This document shows, piece after piece, positions 1 through 9,100 of a DNA stretch of 31,611 bases. The position numbers were made by a program, and so were the translations under genes. This DNA is from JAGOBX01 sp036733285 (GTDB taxonomy: Bacteria > JAGOBX01), in contig DAINAU010000028.1 of NCBI GenBank assembly GCA_036733285.1, forward strand, positions 1 through 31,611. The letters run 5' to 3'. The notes under the pieces were generated by a model. It had not been told where the DNA came from. It saw nothing but the letters and a program-made list of their open reading frames with translations, and did no database searches. Each line of letters starts with the position of its first letter. Within the stretch, counting starts at the first letter, position 1.

Positions 1-967
1 AAACTTTTACCTTGCCGCTTCCCGCAACCGAGATTTTTACATATAATTGTTTAGACGGAGGTTCGGTATTGTCATATACGATTTTTTCTCCGTTACTGTC
101 TTCGACTACGATTTTAATTCTTTTCGTATTCAAATAATTTGGAGTGGTGTAAGGAAATATCATATATCTTGACTGTTTGTCTGATTGCGAATCGCCCTGC
201 CGCGCATTATAAAATATTTTTACTACTCCGTTTTCTTTAAGTTTTTCTCCGGCTGAAGGCTCCTGCTTCAAAATCTGGTTGGCGGGTTTATGTCTGTTAT
301 AAAGCGGAACCTTTTCAGATGAAAGTTTTAGTTCGGAAAGCTTTGCCTCGGCGCTCTCTAAATCGATTCCAGTCAGTTCCGGAACAATCGCATACAATTG
401 TTCTTTTCCGTTGCTTACCGCCAGCGATATGGAAGTCGACGATTTTATCATTTCTCCCGGCATAGGCGATTGAGACATCACTGTCCCTTCAGGAATTAAT
501 TCGTTGTAGACTCTTACAGGCGGTTCTATTTTCAGCATTTGAGTGGATTTCATCTGAATAGAGGTCAATATATTAAGAGCCTCGTTATACTGCATATTTT
601 GAACGTTGGGCATAGTAATTAATTCTGGACCCTCGCTTACGTATAATGTTATTTTTCTATGATTTGAATCTCTTACTCTGCTTCCTTCCGGCGGCCATTG
701 TGAAATGACTGTTCCTTTAGGCGAGGTCTCGGAATGTTGTTTTATAACGTTTAAAGTCAGATTCGTCGATTTTACGCTTTTTTCAATTTCCGCAAGCGCG
801 GCGCTTTTAAACGAAGGAATTTGGACTTCGTCGAATCGGGTGTATTTTATAAGAAAAGCGTAAATTATCCCTGAAACAACCGCGGAAAATATTATATAGT
901 TCCTTATAATTCTAAATATGATTGAAAAAAAAGTCGGTTTTTTCAAAACTTTCTGTCTATTTGTCAT
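1..967 (-). CDS. PASTA-domain membrane-anchored protein (partial, C-terminus off window)
   Basis: About 322 codons lie in the window and the reading frame runs off the left edge. The N-terminus is short and basic, followed by a hydrophobic segment at about residues 20-40, so it looks anchored in the inner membrane with the rest outside. The outside part holds about three PASTA units of roughly 70 residues, each with a conserved pattern (for example VSQWPPEGSRV, MSQSPMPGEMI and LKQEPSAGEKL). PASTA units bind peptidoglycan fragments or beta-lactams in Ser/Thr kinases and penicillin-binding proteins. No kinase domain precedes them here, so this is a PASTA-only envelope protein unless a catalytic domain follows off window. 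The ATG at 967 overlaps the end of the TPR gene by 11 bases, which suggests translational coupling. The exact role is unknown. Confidence 0.8.
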   Translation of the reverse strand, partial: MTNRQKVLKKPTFFSIIFRIIRNYIIFSAVVSGIIYAFLIKYTRFDEVQIPSFKSAALAEIEKSVKSTNLTLNVIKQHSETSPKGTVISQWPPEGSRVRDSNHRKITLYVSEGPELITMPNVQNMQYNEALNILTSIQMKSTQMLKIEPPVRVYNELIPEGTVMSQSPMPGEMIKSSTSISLAVSNGKEQLYAIVPELTGIDLESAEAKLSELKLSSEKVPLYNRHKPANQILKQEPSAGEKLKENGVVKIFYNARQGDSQSDKQSRYMIFPYTTPNYLNTKRIKIVVEDSNGEKIVYDNTEPPSKQLYVKISVAGSGKVKV

Positions 968-2735
968 TTTTGATTTCATTGTTATATTCGTAATACTCCG
1001 GAGAAATAATTTCCCACTCCAAACTTGTTTTTAAATTTTCTATCTTAGGGACGTTTGAAAGCAGACGTTTAAAGTTTTGTTTTGGTTTTTTTGACGAATC
1101 AACGACAAAATCTTCTTTCTGTTTATCAAGATAATCTTCCTGCAATTCTATCGCTTTCCAATAATATGTCGACGCGGAATCGAAATTTCCGGACATATCA
1201 AACGCCACACCTATATTATTATATAATTGTATTGCTTGCGGTTCGCTATAAACAAATTTACTCGCAAGCGGCAGATATACGTCAACGGCTTTTATATAAT
1301 CTCCGTTCATTACAAGCGCGTTTCCGAGATTATATGAGATTATTGAAGTGTCGACTCCCGTTATTAAAATTTTTTCATCCAATAATTTTTGAAAATATTC
1401 CGAGCTTTTATCGTAATCCGAATTATAATAAAAGGAATATGCGAGATGAAAATTTAATTCCGGCTCCTTCAATCCGAGTTCAACGGATTCCTCAAATTCT
1501 TTTATCGCCTGAAAATATTCTTTAAAAATATATAGATATATCTTTCCTATATAATAATGCGTTTCGGCTATATTTGGATTTAAATTCAACGATTGTTCAA
1601 GCGTTAACACCGCGTTTTTTATGTCTTTTTTTTTATAATACATATATCCCAAATCCGACAACACCAGCGCGTCGTCAGGTTTTAACGCAAGATATTTTTT
1701 ATAATTCTCCATTATCTTATTTACATTGGGATTCGGTTTCATTTTATAAATTCTTGCGAGCTGAAGATAAAGTTCAGGCTGATTCGGATTTGATTCTATG
1801 CTTTTCAAATAAAACTGTTCCGCTTTGTCAAGCTGATTTTTTGATATATATATTTGTCCGAGCGCCGCAAACGCCTCGGAATCCAGCGGAGGCGCGTTTT
1901 CAAGATATTGCAGTTCAATGTGAGTTTTCAACGCCTTGTCAAATTCGTTTAATTTCAAATATATTCTTCTTAATTTTATATAAGACGCGGGCTCGTCCTG
2001 TTTATAATTCTTTGCCATCTCAAAATATCTGACCGCTTCCTGCAAATCATTTTTCTGTAAAGAAATCTCGCCCCTGTTATAAAGACTTTCGACGGTCATT
2101 CCGTTCAATTTATCCATCATATCGCAATACTGTTTTGCAGTCTCGTATTCGCCTTTTGATATATACACCTTAGCATACATATTGTATAAAGGAAAATACT
2201 GTATATTGCTTTTTTGAACGATTCTTTTTACCGAGTCAAGATAAAACATCGCCTCGTTCAGCTTGTTGAGTTTCCAGCATTCTTTGGCGAAATTTATATA
2301 AGTGGTTTTCGGGTCGGTTCTGAAAATTAATGAATAATTTAGCGACCTGTTCACCTTTTCCATTTCGTTTTTATGAAGATATTTTATGGAATTTTTAAAG
2401 AAATAGTTATACATCAACGGATTGAATCCGTATATATATCCGATTATTAAAATAACGAGAGTAACCAGCCCGAGTCCGCCAAATATAACCCAGCGGGGAG
2501 TCTGTTGTTTTTTTTTCTGCAAAAGAACCGCTTCTTCAAAAGGAATGACGTCTTCGATTATTTCGTCAGAACCGTCGCTTAAATCGTCTTCAAAATTAAA
2601 ATCGGTAAATATATCGTTTATCTGACCTTCCTCTTCAGATTTGTCAGCCTTGCTTTTTTCTATGTCAACGCTTTCGGCGGTCTGTCTTAATAAATCGGTT
2701 ATATTGGTGAACTCGTTTTTATTTGGGTCTGCCAT
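957..2735 (-). CDS. Membrane-anchored TPR-repeat protein
   Basis: This 592-residue protein has an acidic, low-complexity cytoplasmic N-terminus (residues 1-75, rich in D and E). One transmembrane segment follows at about 82-104 (core IFGGLGLVTLVILIIGY), then about 480 residues of helical repeats. Several are clear TPRs with the usual W/LG/Y/A/F/A/P spacing, for example around PDDALVLSDLGYMYYKKKD and PNIAETHYYIGKIYL. TPR arrays are protein-protein scaffolds; the catalytic partner cannot be read from sequence. It sits 18 bases after the small unknown gene and overlaps the PASTA gene, so the two envelope proteins are probably made together and may act in one complex. It resembles bacterial TPR proteins annotated only as hypothetical. 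Confidence 0.85.
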   Translation of the reverse strand: MADPNKNEFTNITDLLRQTAESVDIEKSKADKSEEEGQINDIFTDFNFEDDLSDGSDEIIEDVIPFEEAVLLQKKKQQTPRWVIFGGLGLVTLVILIIGYIYGFNPLMYNYFFKNSIKYLHKNEMEKVNRSLNYSLIFRTDPKTTYINFAKECWKLNKLNEAMFYLDSVKRIVQKSNIQYFPLYNMYAKVYISKGEYETAKQYCDMMDKLNGMTVESLYNRGEISLQKNDLQEAVRYFEMAKNYKQDEPASYIKLRRIYLKLNEFDKALKTHIELQYLENAPPLDSEAFAALGQIYISKNQLDKAEQFYLKSIESNPNQPELYLQLARIYKMKPNPNVNKIMENYKKYLALKPDDALVLSDLGYMYYKKKDIKNAVLTLEQSLNLNPNIAETHYYIGKIYLYIFKEYFQAIKEFEESVELGLKEPELNFHLAYSFYYNSDYDKSSEYFQKLLDEKILITGVDTSIISYNLGNALVMNGDYIKAVDVYLPLASKFVYSEPQAIQLYNNIGVAFDMSGNFDSASTYYWKAIELQEDYLDKQKEDFVVDSSKKPKQNFKRLLSNVPKIENLKTSLEWEIISPEYYEYNNEIKNDK

Positions 2736-2753
2736 AATTTTTCTGTAAAATTT

Positions 2754-3170
2754 TTAAATTTTAAAGTTTTTTATTATTTTAACCACTACTCCGGCTCCTG
2801 CCGGATTATTGAATATCTGAAAATCGTCCACTTCTTTTAACGCTTCAAGCAGCGTGTAGACCTGCAGATTGTTTTTTTCGCGGTTAATAAGATTCTTAAT
2901 ATCCGTCGTGGTCATCTGCGGAGCTATTATGCTGACTTCCAATGAATTGTCTTTGTCTGAAACCTCGATTTTTCCAAGCGAATACTGTATTGCGAGTTCG
3001 TCTATAATCTTTTGAACCGCAAGCGACGTATACACTTTTTCAAAAGCGTTTGTGGGTTTTTCCCTTAAAATCCTATCGACGTGTTTTACTTGCTTGTAAA
3101 TTCGTTCTTTTATCGTTTTAATACGTTTTGCTTCTTCTTTTTCCTTATTCAATTCCGCCAATAATTTCAT
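2754..3170 (-). CDS. Small protein of unknown function
   Basis: This 138-residue protein has no recognised family. Residues 1-40 are charged and probably coiled coil (rich in K, E and R). The rest looks like a compact alpha/beta domain with a conserved-looking glycine stretch near the end (NPAGAGVVVKII). There is no signal peptide or membrane segment. A good Shine-Dalgarno (AAGGAGAG) lies about 14 bases before the ATG at 3170. It lies between the HD hydrolase (30-base gap) and the TPR protein (18-base gap) on the same strand, so it is part of that operon. Context suggests a cytoplasmic accessory of the HD or TPR protein, but that is a guess. Confidence 0.75.
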   Translation of the reverse strand: MKLLAELNKEKEEAKRIKTIKERIYKQVKHVDRILREKPTNAFEKVYTSLAVQKIIDELAIQYSLGKIEVSDKDNSLEVSIIAPQMTTTDIKNLINREKNNLQVYTLLEALKEVDDFQIFNNPAGAGVVVKIIKNFKI

Positions 3171-3200
3171 AGTTACACACTCTCTCCTTAAAATAATTTG

Positions 3201-4598
3201 TTAAAAACTCGATTCCTGCAAATCAAAATCAGATTCTTCAAACAATTGTTTTGATGATAAATAAACCTTATCCGCGCATTCTTTTTCGCTGAATATTCTG
3301 AATGAAATAAATTTTACAGGAATATTTTTGCTTAATTTTGCCAATCCGTTCTTGTCCACTTTTTTTAATATCGGATCGTATACCGCTACGGCGTTTTTTC
3401 GTTCTTTGGATGAAAACGGATTTTCCGGACGCACGTCGAGTATCGGAGTATCGACTCTTATATTAATCGGCTCTTTAATCGAATCCGTCACCATTTTCAT
3501 AATTTTATCTTTTTCGGGTATCTTAAAAAATATATTGTCTATCGTCAGCGCGTTTATATCTTTTTGATATGCGATTTTCCAGTATAATTCACGGTTCAAT
3601 AATCGCGACCATATTTCGCCAAGATTTTTTTTTCTGCCGTCCGCTCCGTTTTTCCAGCCCGGAATTATCGAATGAAGATAAAAATCGTCTATATTATAAA
3701 AACTTTCTATATCGTCCATCGGATTCGCTATTCCAAGCTCGTCAAGACAATCGCCAAGTATGTCGGAAAAAGAAATATCAATAGAACGAACCGTTTTGTG
3801 ATAATAGACGTTCTCATACATAAATAATCTCGAAATTAAAAACGCTTTTAAAGCCGACGCAGAACTTTTATGAAGCATTAAACCGTCTTCGAAAACAGAA
3901 GTGGTTTCAATTAGTCTGTCTATATCGAGCAGCCCGTATTCCCTGACTCCGCAAAAATACGAATCCCTCGCAAGATAATCAAGTTTATCCACGCTGTATA
4001 ATCCGTATATGATTTTGGAAAAAACTTTTTCCCAAAGATTCTTATACGGTTCGACCGGTTTTATAAAATTGCATATCAATGCAGGGTCAAGCTCTCCGTC
4101 GAATTTGCCTTCCGGAGAGCGTTTTATGTTTTTTATAATATCGCTCAATTCGGTTAATATTATTTTTCTGCCTATATCTTCATGCGTCGATTTGAATTTT
4201 TTATAAGTATGCGCCTGATCTAAAGTATGTCCGAAAGGTCCGTGACCAATATCGTGAAGCAAACCCGCTATCCTGCAGGTCTCGACAACGTATTCAATGT
4301 CCGGAATTAGTTCTTCCGGATGTATTTCTTTAAAATGATAATATAATTTTCTCGCAAATTTTCCGGCTAAATCCATAACCCCCATTGAATGTAAAAATCG
4401 GGTGTGAACCGCTCCCGGATACACAAGCCACGCAGTCTGCAATTGAAAAATTCTTTTCAATCTCTGCATCCATCTGTTGTCGATTAAATCTATTTCTCCG
4501 GTTTCGCAGGTTTTTTCGCCTATCGTAAATCTTATATACCCGGATATAGGGTCCCTCATTATATCGGATTTGCTTCTCGGATCAATTTTTGATACCAT
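3201..4598 (-). CDS. HD-domain phosphohydrolase, SAMHD1/dGTPase-like
   Basis: This 465-residue protein has the arrangement of the dNTP triphosphohydrolase-like HD family (COG1078 type). A first metal-ligand region carries H65-TRFLH at about residues 65-70. The HD pair is in GLLHDIGHGPFGHTL at about residues 113-125, and a later metal-ligand aspartate is in SVDKLDYLARDSYF near 204. Members hydrolyse dNTPs or related nucleotides; the substrate cannot be told from sequence. It is the first gene of a minus-strand operon that continues with a small unknown protein, a TPR membrane protein and a PASTA protein. The ATG at 4598 has only a weak upstream purine stretch (TAAGAAA). The hairpin-rich intergenic region lies directly upstream. 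Confidence 0.88.
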   Translation of the reverse strand: MVSKIDPRSKSDIMRDPISGYIRFTIGEKTCETGEIDLIDNRWMQRLKRIFQLQTAWLVYPGAVHTRFLHSMGVMDLAGKFARKLYYHFKEIHPEELIPDIEYVVETCRIAGLLHDIGHGPFGHTLDQAHTYKKFKSTHEDIGRKIILTELSDIIKNIKRSPEGKFDGELDPALICNFIKPVEPYKNLWEKVFSKIIYGLYSVDKLDYLARDSYFCGVREYGLLDIDRLIETTSVFEDGLMLHKSSASALKAFLISRLFMYENVYYHKTVRSIDISFSDILGDCLDELGIANPMDDIESFYNIDDFYLHSIIPGWKNGADGRKKNLGEIWSRLLNRELYWKIAYQKDINALTIDNIFFKIPEKDKIMKMVTDSIKEPINIRVDTPILDVRPENPFSSKERKNAVAVYDPILKKVDKNGLAKLSKNIPVKFISFRIFSEKECADKVYLSSKQLFEESDFDLQESSF

Positions 4599-4728
4599 AA
4601 TTTCTTAATACCGCATCTATAAAAATTCTACAATATATTTCTCTCGCATTTTAAACTTTTTAATTATAGCATAATAACCTTTCATTTGTCAATTAAAAAA
4701 TATCTAAGACGCCATTTCGCCGTTTCAA

Positions 4729-4850
4729 GCGCAGCCGGAAATTGTTCCGATAAACCGAACGGCATATTTTAGTAATTTCGAAGGCGGTTCGGTATTACGA
4801 CGCTGAAAGTTGCAACAAGTTGCAAAGAGCGTCGAATTTCACATAGCCGT
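4729..4850. repeat. Dispersed hairpin element, copy 1
   Basis: Two blocks of this stretch recur at 20524-20662. Block one is GCGCAGCCGGAAATTGTTCC (4729-4748), matching 20524-20543 with two changes. Block two is 54 identical bases (4797-4850 versus 20609-20662). Between them the copies differ in sequence and length (48 versus 65 bases). Block two folds: GACGCT (4799-4804) pairs with AGCGTC (4828-4833), enclosing TTGCAAC/GTTGCAA. The middle of this copy has its own stem, CCGAAC with GTTCGG (about 4754-4791). Identity over 54 non-coding bases 16 kb apart points to a mobile or selected structured repeat. No coding frame is credible here. Confidence 0.8.
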
Positions 4851-5030
4851 TGATGAAATCAACGGTTAATAAAAAAAATATGAAAACGACCCTGATAAGG
4901 GTCGAATTTCAAGACAGTATAAAATTCAACCCTTTCAGGGTTGTATGTTCAAGTTTTTTAATACCGCAGGTTTTTTTGCGTTCCGCGCAGGCTACCTGCG
5001 GTTACTTGAAATTAAACCGCGTTCGCGGTT
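4847..5030. repeat. Run of short perfect hairpins with similar flanks
   Basis: Five hairpins follow one another, each with a different stem. CCGTTGAT pairs across GAA (4847-4865). GACCCT pairs across GATA (4888-4903). CAACCCT pairs across TTC (4927-4943). ACCGCAGGT pairs with ACCTGCGGT (4963-5002). AACCGCG pairs across TT (5015-5030). The flanks are alike: GAATTTCA follows the 4799-4833 hairpin and the GACCCT hairpin, and TTGAAATT, its near-inverse, follows the ACCTGCGG stem. Stems differ while flanks are kept, as expected for a module duplicated with compensatory change. The open frame across it (4850-5032) is very likely spurious. Confidence 0.75.
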
Positions 5031-5084
5031 GAAAATTATTAAAAATAAATCGTATTTTATTTAGAAAACTAAAAAATATTAGTT

Positions 5085-5125
5085 TTTTTTACTGACTGAG
5101 CCCCGCCTAAACAGCCAGTAAAAAA
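5085..5125. repeat. Inverted repeat
   Basis: TTTTTTACTGACTG (5085-5098) pairs with CAGCCAGTAAAAAA (5112-5125) with one mismatch in 14. The arms carry T and A tracts outside the GC-containing core, so it could act as a two-way terminator-like structure, or be one end of the neighbouring repeat region. A second small stem follows (GCGGA with TCCGC, about 5126-5153). Confidence 0.5.
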
Positions 5126-5145
5126 GCGGAACTTTTTGGAAGCGC

Positions 5146-5271
5146 GCTCCGCCATTACGAACGCTGCTCCATGCTACTCCCTATACTTCGCGAAGCAATC
5201 TACCGATTAAGTCTGTTTTATAGGCATATTGCGTCGCGTGTTATCTGTCCATATTTTCCTCGCAATGACGC
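5146..5271 (-). repeat. Degenerate dispersed palindromic repeat (GTCATTGCGAGGA type)
   Basis: Read on the minus strand this stretch begins GCGTCATTGCGAGGA (5271-5257), contains GCGACGCAAT, then AGATTGCTTCGCGAAG (about 5201-5186), and ends near GTTCGTAATGGCGG. Those words are the half-sites of a well-known family of intergenic palindromes seen in many bacterial genomes, where GTCATTGCGAGGAG...GCGAAGCAATC is followed by its inverse. Here the halves no longer pair well, so the copy is decayed. From it to 5330 I see no gene, only AT-rich sequence. Confidence 0.55.
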
Positions 5272-5330
5272 TAAATCTTTTTCTAAAATTCAAATGCGGT
5301 TTTCAAGTTAAACTTAAGTCTTTGTTTACG

Positions 5331-6191
5331 CTACGTGTTTTTTAGTATTTCAATTATGTTGACGTCGATTTTGTTTACTTCAAGTCCTATGAAAAATTCG
5401 ATGTAATTTTTTAAATTTTTCTGTATTATAGCGGAAATCTCTTTTATGTTTTCTCCGTATTTTACGGATAGATAAAGTTTGATTTTTATTCCTAAATCAA
5501 GCGCGACTTTATTGTAAGACAATTGAAAATGTTTAAGTTCCCCTCGCTGAAATTTCGAGAAAAAATTTTTTAAATAATAAACTATCACATTTCTTGAAAC
5601 AACGATATTTCCAATTGAATTATACGAGGGTCTGACTATTGATTTTTCTCTGACTTTTTTTTTTGATAAAAACTGGTCTATGTAATCTACCAGTCCCCCC
5701 GGAAATGTTTTTCCTATTTGAATAGCCGGAACCGGTATGACGTGTTTGTTTTCGACGTATCTATAATAACGCGCCCTTTCTATATCTTTTGGAGAAACTA
5801 TATCGAAAATATTTATCAGCTTCGCAGGTTGAGCCAGTCCGAGTCTCACTACTATTTTGGAAATCATCTTCTCCGAAGTCCCTATAATCAATATCTTTGA
5901 AGGATTAATAGATTTGACGGCGTCTTCTATTTCCTGTTTATGAGAATCGTCGAAAAAAATCGCCCTGCGCACCGCTTCCATCCGCGTCGGAGCTTTTTTC
6001 GCCGAGCGTCCCGCTATTATCGAACCGTGATGAATTATAATGCCGTCGTCTATGATAACATTAATATCGTATTTGTCCATTATATTGAAAGCGTTATGAC
6101 TTTTTCCGGTTCCGCTGGTCCCGTATAATCCGTAGACCTCTATGAGTTTAAATTTAATCTTCCATTGTAAATCTGAAAAAAACGAATACAT
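5331..6191 (-). CDS. P-loop ATPase with C-terminal Asp23/Gls24 domain
   Basis: This 286-residue protein has two parts. The N-terminal part carries a Walker A motif, GLYGTSGTGKS, at residues 21-31, followed by hydrophobic strands (INVIIDDGII, KILIIGTSEKM) as in a small P-loop NTPase. The C-terminal ~100 residues match the Asp23/Gls24 (alkaline shock) fold: GNIVVSRNVI, then a strand pattern ending IKLYLSVKYGENIKEIS, and the GLEVNKIDVNI signature. Asp23 proteins are known in Gram-positive bacteria as envelope-linked or cell-surface-stress proteins. There is no signal peptide, so it is cytoplasmic. The ATG at 6191 is only 4 bases after the helicase stop, so translation is probably coupled. Its substrate and its link to the helicase are unknown. 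Confidence 0.8.
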   Translation of the reverse strand: MYSFFSDLQWKIKFKLIEVYGLYGTSGTGKSHNAFNIMDKYDINVIIDDGIIIHHGSIIAGRSAKKAPTRMEAVRRAIFFDDSHKQEIEDAVKSINPSKILIIGTSEKMISKIVVRLGLAQPAKLINIFDIVSPKDIERARYYRYVENKHVIPVPAIQIGKTFPGGLVDYIDQFLSKKKVREKSIVRPSYNSIGNIVVSRNVIVYYLKNFFSKFQRGELKHFQLSYNKVALDLGIKIKLYLSVKYGENIKEISAIIQKNLKNYIEFFIGLEVNKIDVNIIEILKNT

Positions 6192-6195
6192 ATCT

Positions 6196-9100
6196 TTATA
6201 AAGGCAATTCTAAATTTTCAATTTTAGGATTTCTTTTTTTTAATCTGACTCCGGACTCAAACAATTCTTTTTCAATATTATCGATAAACCTTGAGCGATT
6301 CCGGCAATATAAACGGCCTTTTATCGCTCTTTTTTTTGAATGAGTTAAAAAAAGATATTTTGCCGTTCTGGTAACCCCTACGTAAAACAATCTTTTTTCT
6401 TCTTCGATTTCATCTTCGGTCTTTTTGCCAAACAATTCAAATGGAATTAATCCTTCTTCGCATGCCGGAATAAAAACCGTTTTAAATTCAAGTCCTTTAG
6501 ACGAATGTAAAGTCATTATCGAAACTTTTTCCGACTCTGATTTAAAAAAATCTACGGGGCCGTTTATAGACATATTGGAACAGAATCCGGAATAATCGTT
6601 TTTAAATTTTTTCCCATATTCCATCAGCGAAGTTATATTTGAAAAATTTTCCCGTTCGTCAATATCAATTAATTTAAACATATATTCTAAAATTTCCGGA
6701 ACGTCCCTATTTTCAAATATTAAAGACTCGATTTTATTTCCGCCGCTTAATAAATTTTTCATCGCGTCCTTATTTTTATTAGTCAAATACAACATTTCAA
6801 AATTAAAATCAAATTTATTTTCCGCAAATTCTAACTCTTTCTTTTTAATAAGATAATTAAAAAAATCCAAAACTGCGGAAAAAGGTTCATTTTTAAAAAA
6901 CGGGATTTCTCCGGTTATTTGATATGGAATAGAATAATTTTTGAACGCAGTTTTTATTTTTTCAAATATTAATGAAGTTCTGCAAATGACTGCAAAATCC
7001 CCAAGACTTGTAATATCTTCGTATTCGGAGCCGTCGGCGACCGAACTGTCGATTGAAAAATGCCGCAATCCTCCCGACATATTTTCGATTTGACGGGCTA
7101 TCCAATCCGCTTCGGAAGCTTCCGTTTCGCATTGTCGTATGGATATTTTCACGCCGCATTTTAAACCGGACATATATTCGTTTCTATCTAAAATCTGGCT
7201 TCCGGCTTTTATAATAACCTCCGGACACCGGTAGCTGATTTTTAAATTAATTGTTTTTGATTCGGCGTAATCTTCCGCAAATCGTTTTATAAATCTTACG
7301 TCCGAACCTCTGAACCCGTAAATCGACTGGTCAGGATCGCCTATTGCGAAAAGATTAGGATTTTTTCCGCCGATTAGTTTAATCAAATCGTATTGTTTGG
7401 AATTAATATCCTGAAATTCGTCAATTAAAATCCAATCGAACAATCCTATGATTTTTTTTCTGAATTCAGAATCTTCGTTTAATATTTCAACGGTTTTATA
7501 AACTAAATCGTCTATATCGACCATATTTAACGAATCGAGTTTTTGGCTGTATTTCACGAAAACCCCTTTCAATTCATCGTCATTTTCAAGCCCGACTCCC
7601 TGCTTCATAAGCGAGATTTTTTTTAAAAACGATTTGATTTGTTTTTTTGAAACGTCCGGCAATAATTTCAAAATGTTTTCTGCGGTTTCAAAATCTATTA
7701 CCGTAAATCGGGAATCTTTCGTTTTGGTTTCAAAATATTTTTTTAAAATCTTCAAACCGAAAGAATGAAACGTGGAAACAAAAACTTCTTCGGAACGCGT
7801 TATTTTTTCTCTTATTCTTATTTTAATTTCGTCCGCGGCTTTATTTGAAAAAGTCAATGCGAGAATCCGCGACGGTTCTGCGTTTTTATTTTTTACAAGA
7901 TGGATTATCCTTTCGGTAAGAACAAATGTTTTCCCAGAACCCGGTCCCGATATTATCAGGCATTGCCCTTGAAAAAATTCTATTCCTGAAATTTGTTCTT
8001 TATTCGGAGTTTTACCGGAAATTTTCGCCTGAGTAATTTCAGTTTCGTTTTTTTTCAACGATTTCAATTTCGATTTAAATTCTTCAAAACTATTGCCGGC
8101 GCTTTTATCCGTCTGCGTTTTCAAATTTTTTGTCCAATCAAAACCGAATGAATTTTGCGTAAGTTTTTTTATCTCAGACGGCTCGAAAACCTTTATTACT
8201 CCGTATTCTCCGTCATAACCGCTGTTTAAAATCACTTTGCGTTCTCTTAAACGTTTAATGCCTTCGGCTAAAATTTCATTCGCGCATTTTTTTATTTCAT
8301 CCGCGTCAATATTTAAAAGAATATCAAATTCGGGTCCGAGCTTTGATAAGATGCGAAAATATTCCGCATTGACTTTTTTTGAAACGGAAGAGGTTCCGGC
8401 GATTTCTCCGAGTATTTCTCTCAGCGGAATAATGGAAGAAAAATCCGGCGTATTTTTTTTCATTTGTTCATATGTTTTGTCCGCGAGCTCCATAACTCTG
8501 TATAAGACTCCAAGCGTTACCTGTTTGCCGCATTTGGGACAAATCCCTTTATTTTTCAGGGTTTCGGAAGGATCCCAGCAAATTCCGCATTTTCTATGCC
8601 CGTCAAGATGATATTTTCCTTCCTGCGGAAAAAATTCTATTGTGCCGTTAAATTTGCATTTTGAGCCGGATTGTTTTAATGCGCTCAAGATTCCTTCGTA
8701 AGAAAATTCTCCGTCGAATAGATTAGCTTCCCTTCCGAGTTTATCAGGCGAATGAGCGTCTGAATTGGAGATTAAAGCAAATCTGTCTAAAAAACCGCAA
8801 TATCGATTCATATCCGGATCGCTCGATAAACCGGTTTCAACCGCGCAAATGTATTTTGTTAAATCTTCATAGCATTCTTCAATGGTATTAAATCCTGATT
8901 TTGAACCGAGCGCCGAAAACCATGGAGTCCAGATATGCGCCGGTATCAGAGTTATATTTTCATTTATTTCCAAAGCTATTTCAAATAATTTTTTTGAATC
9001 CAATCCTAAAATCGGTCTGCCGTCGGACCTTATGTTTCCAAGTTTGTCTAATTTGTTCTGAAATTTTCCTGCGCTTTCAAAATCCGGAAACATCAATAAA

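Noticed and set aside
1082..2625. Several plus-strand open frames opposite the TPR gene
   Set aside because: They are shadows of the repeated minus-strand coding sequence and show no ribosome binding sites or protein-like composition.
4850..5032. 60-residue open frame on the plus strand
   Set aside because: It lies across the hairpin run, has no ribosome binding site, and its residues just translate palindromes.
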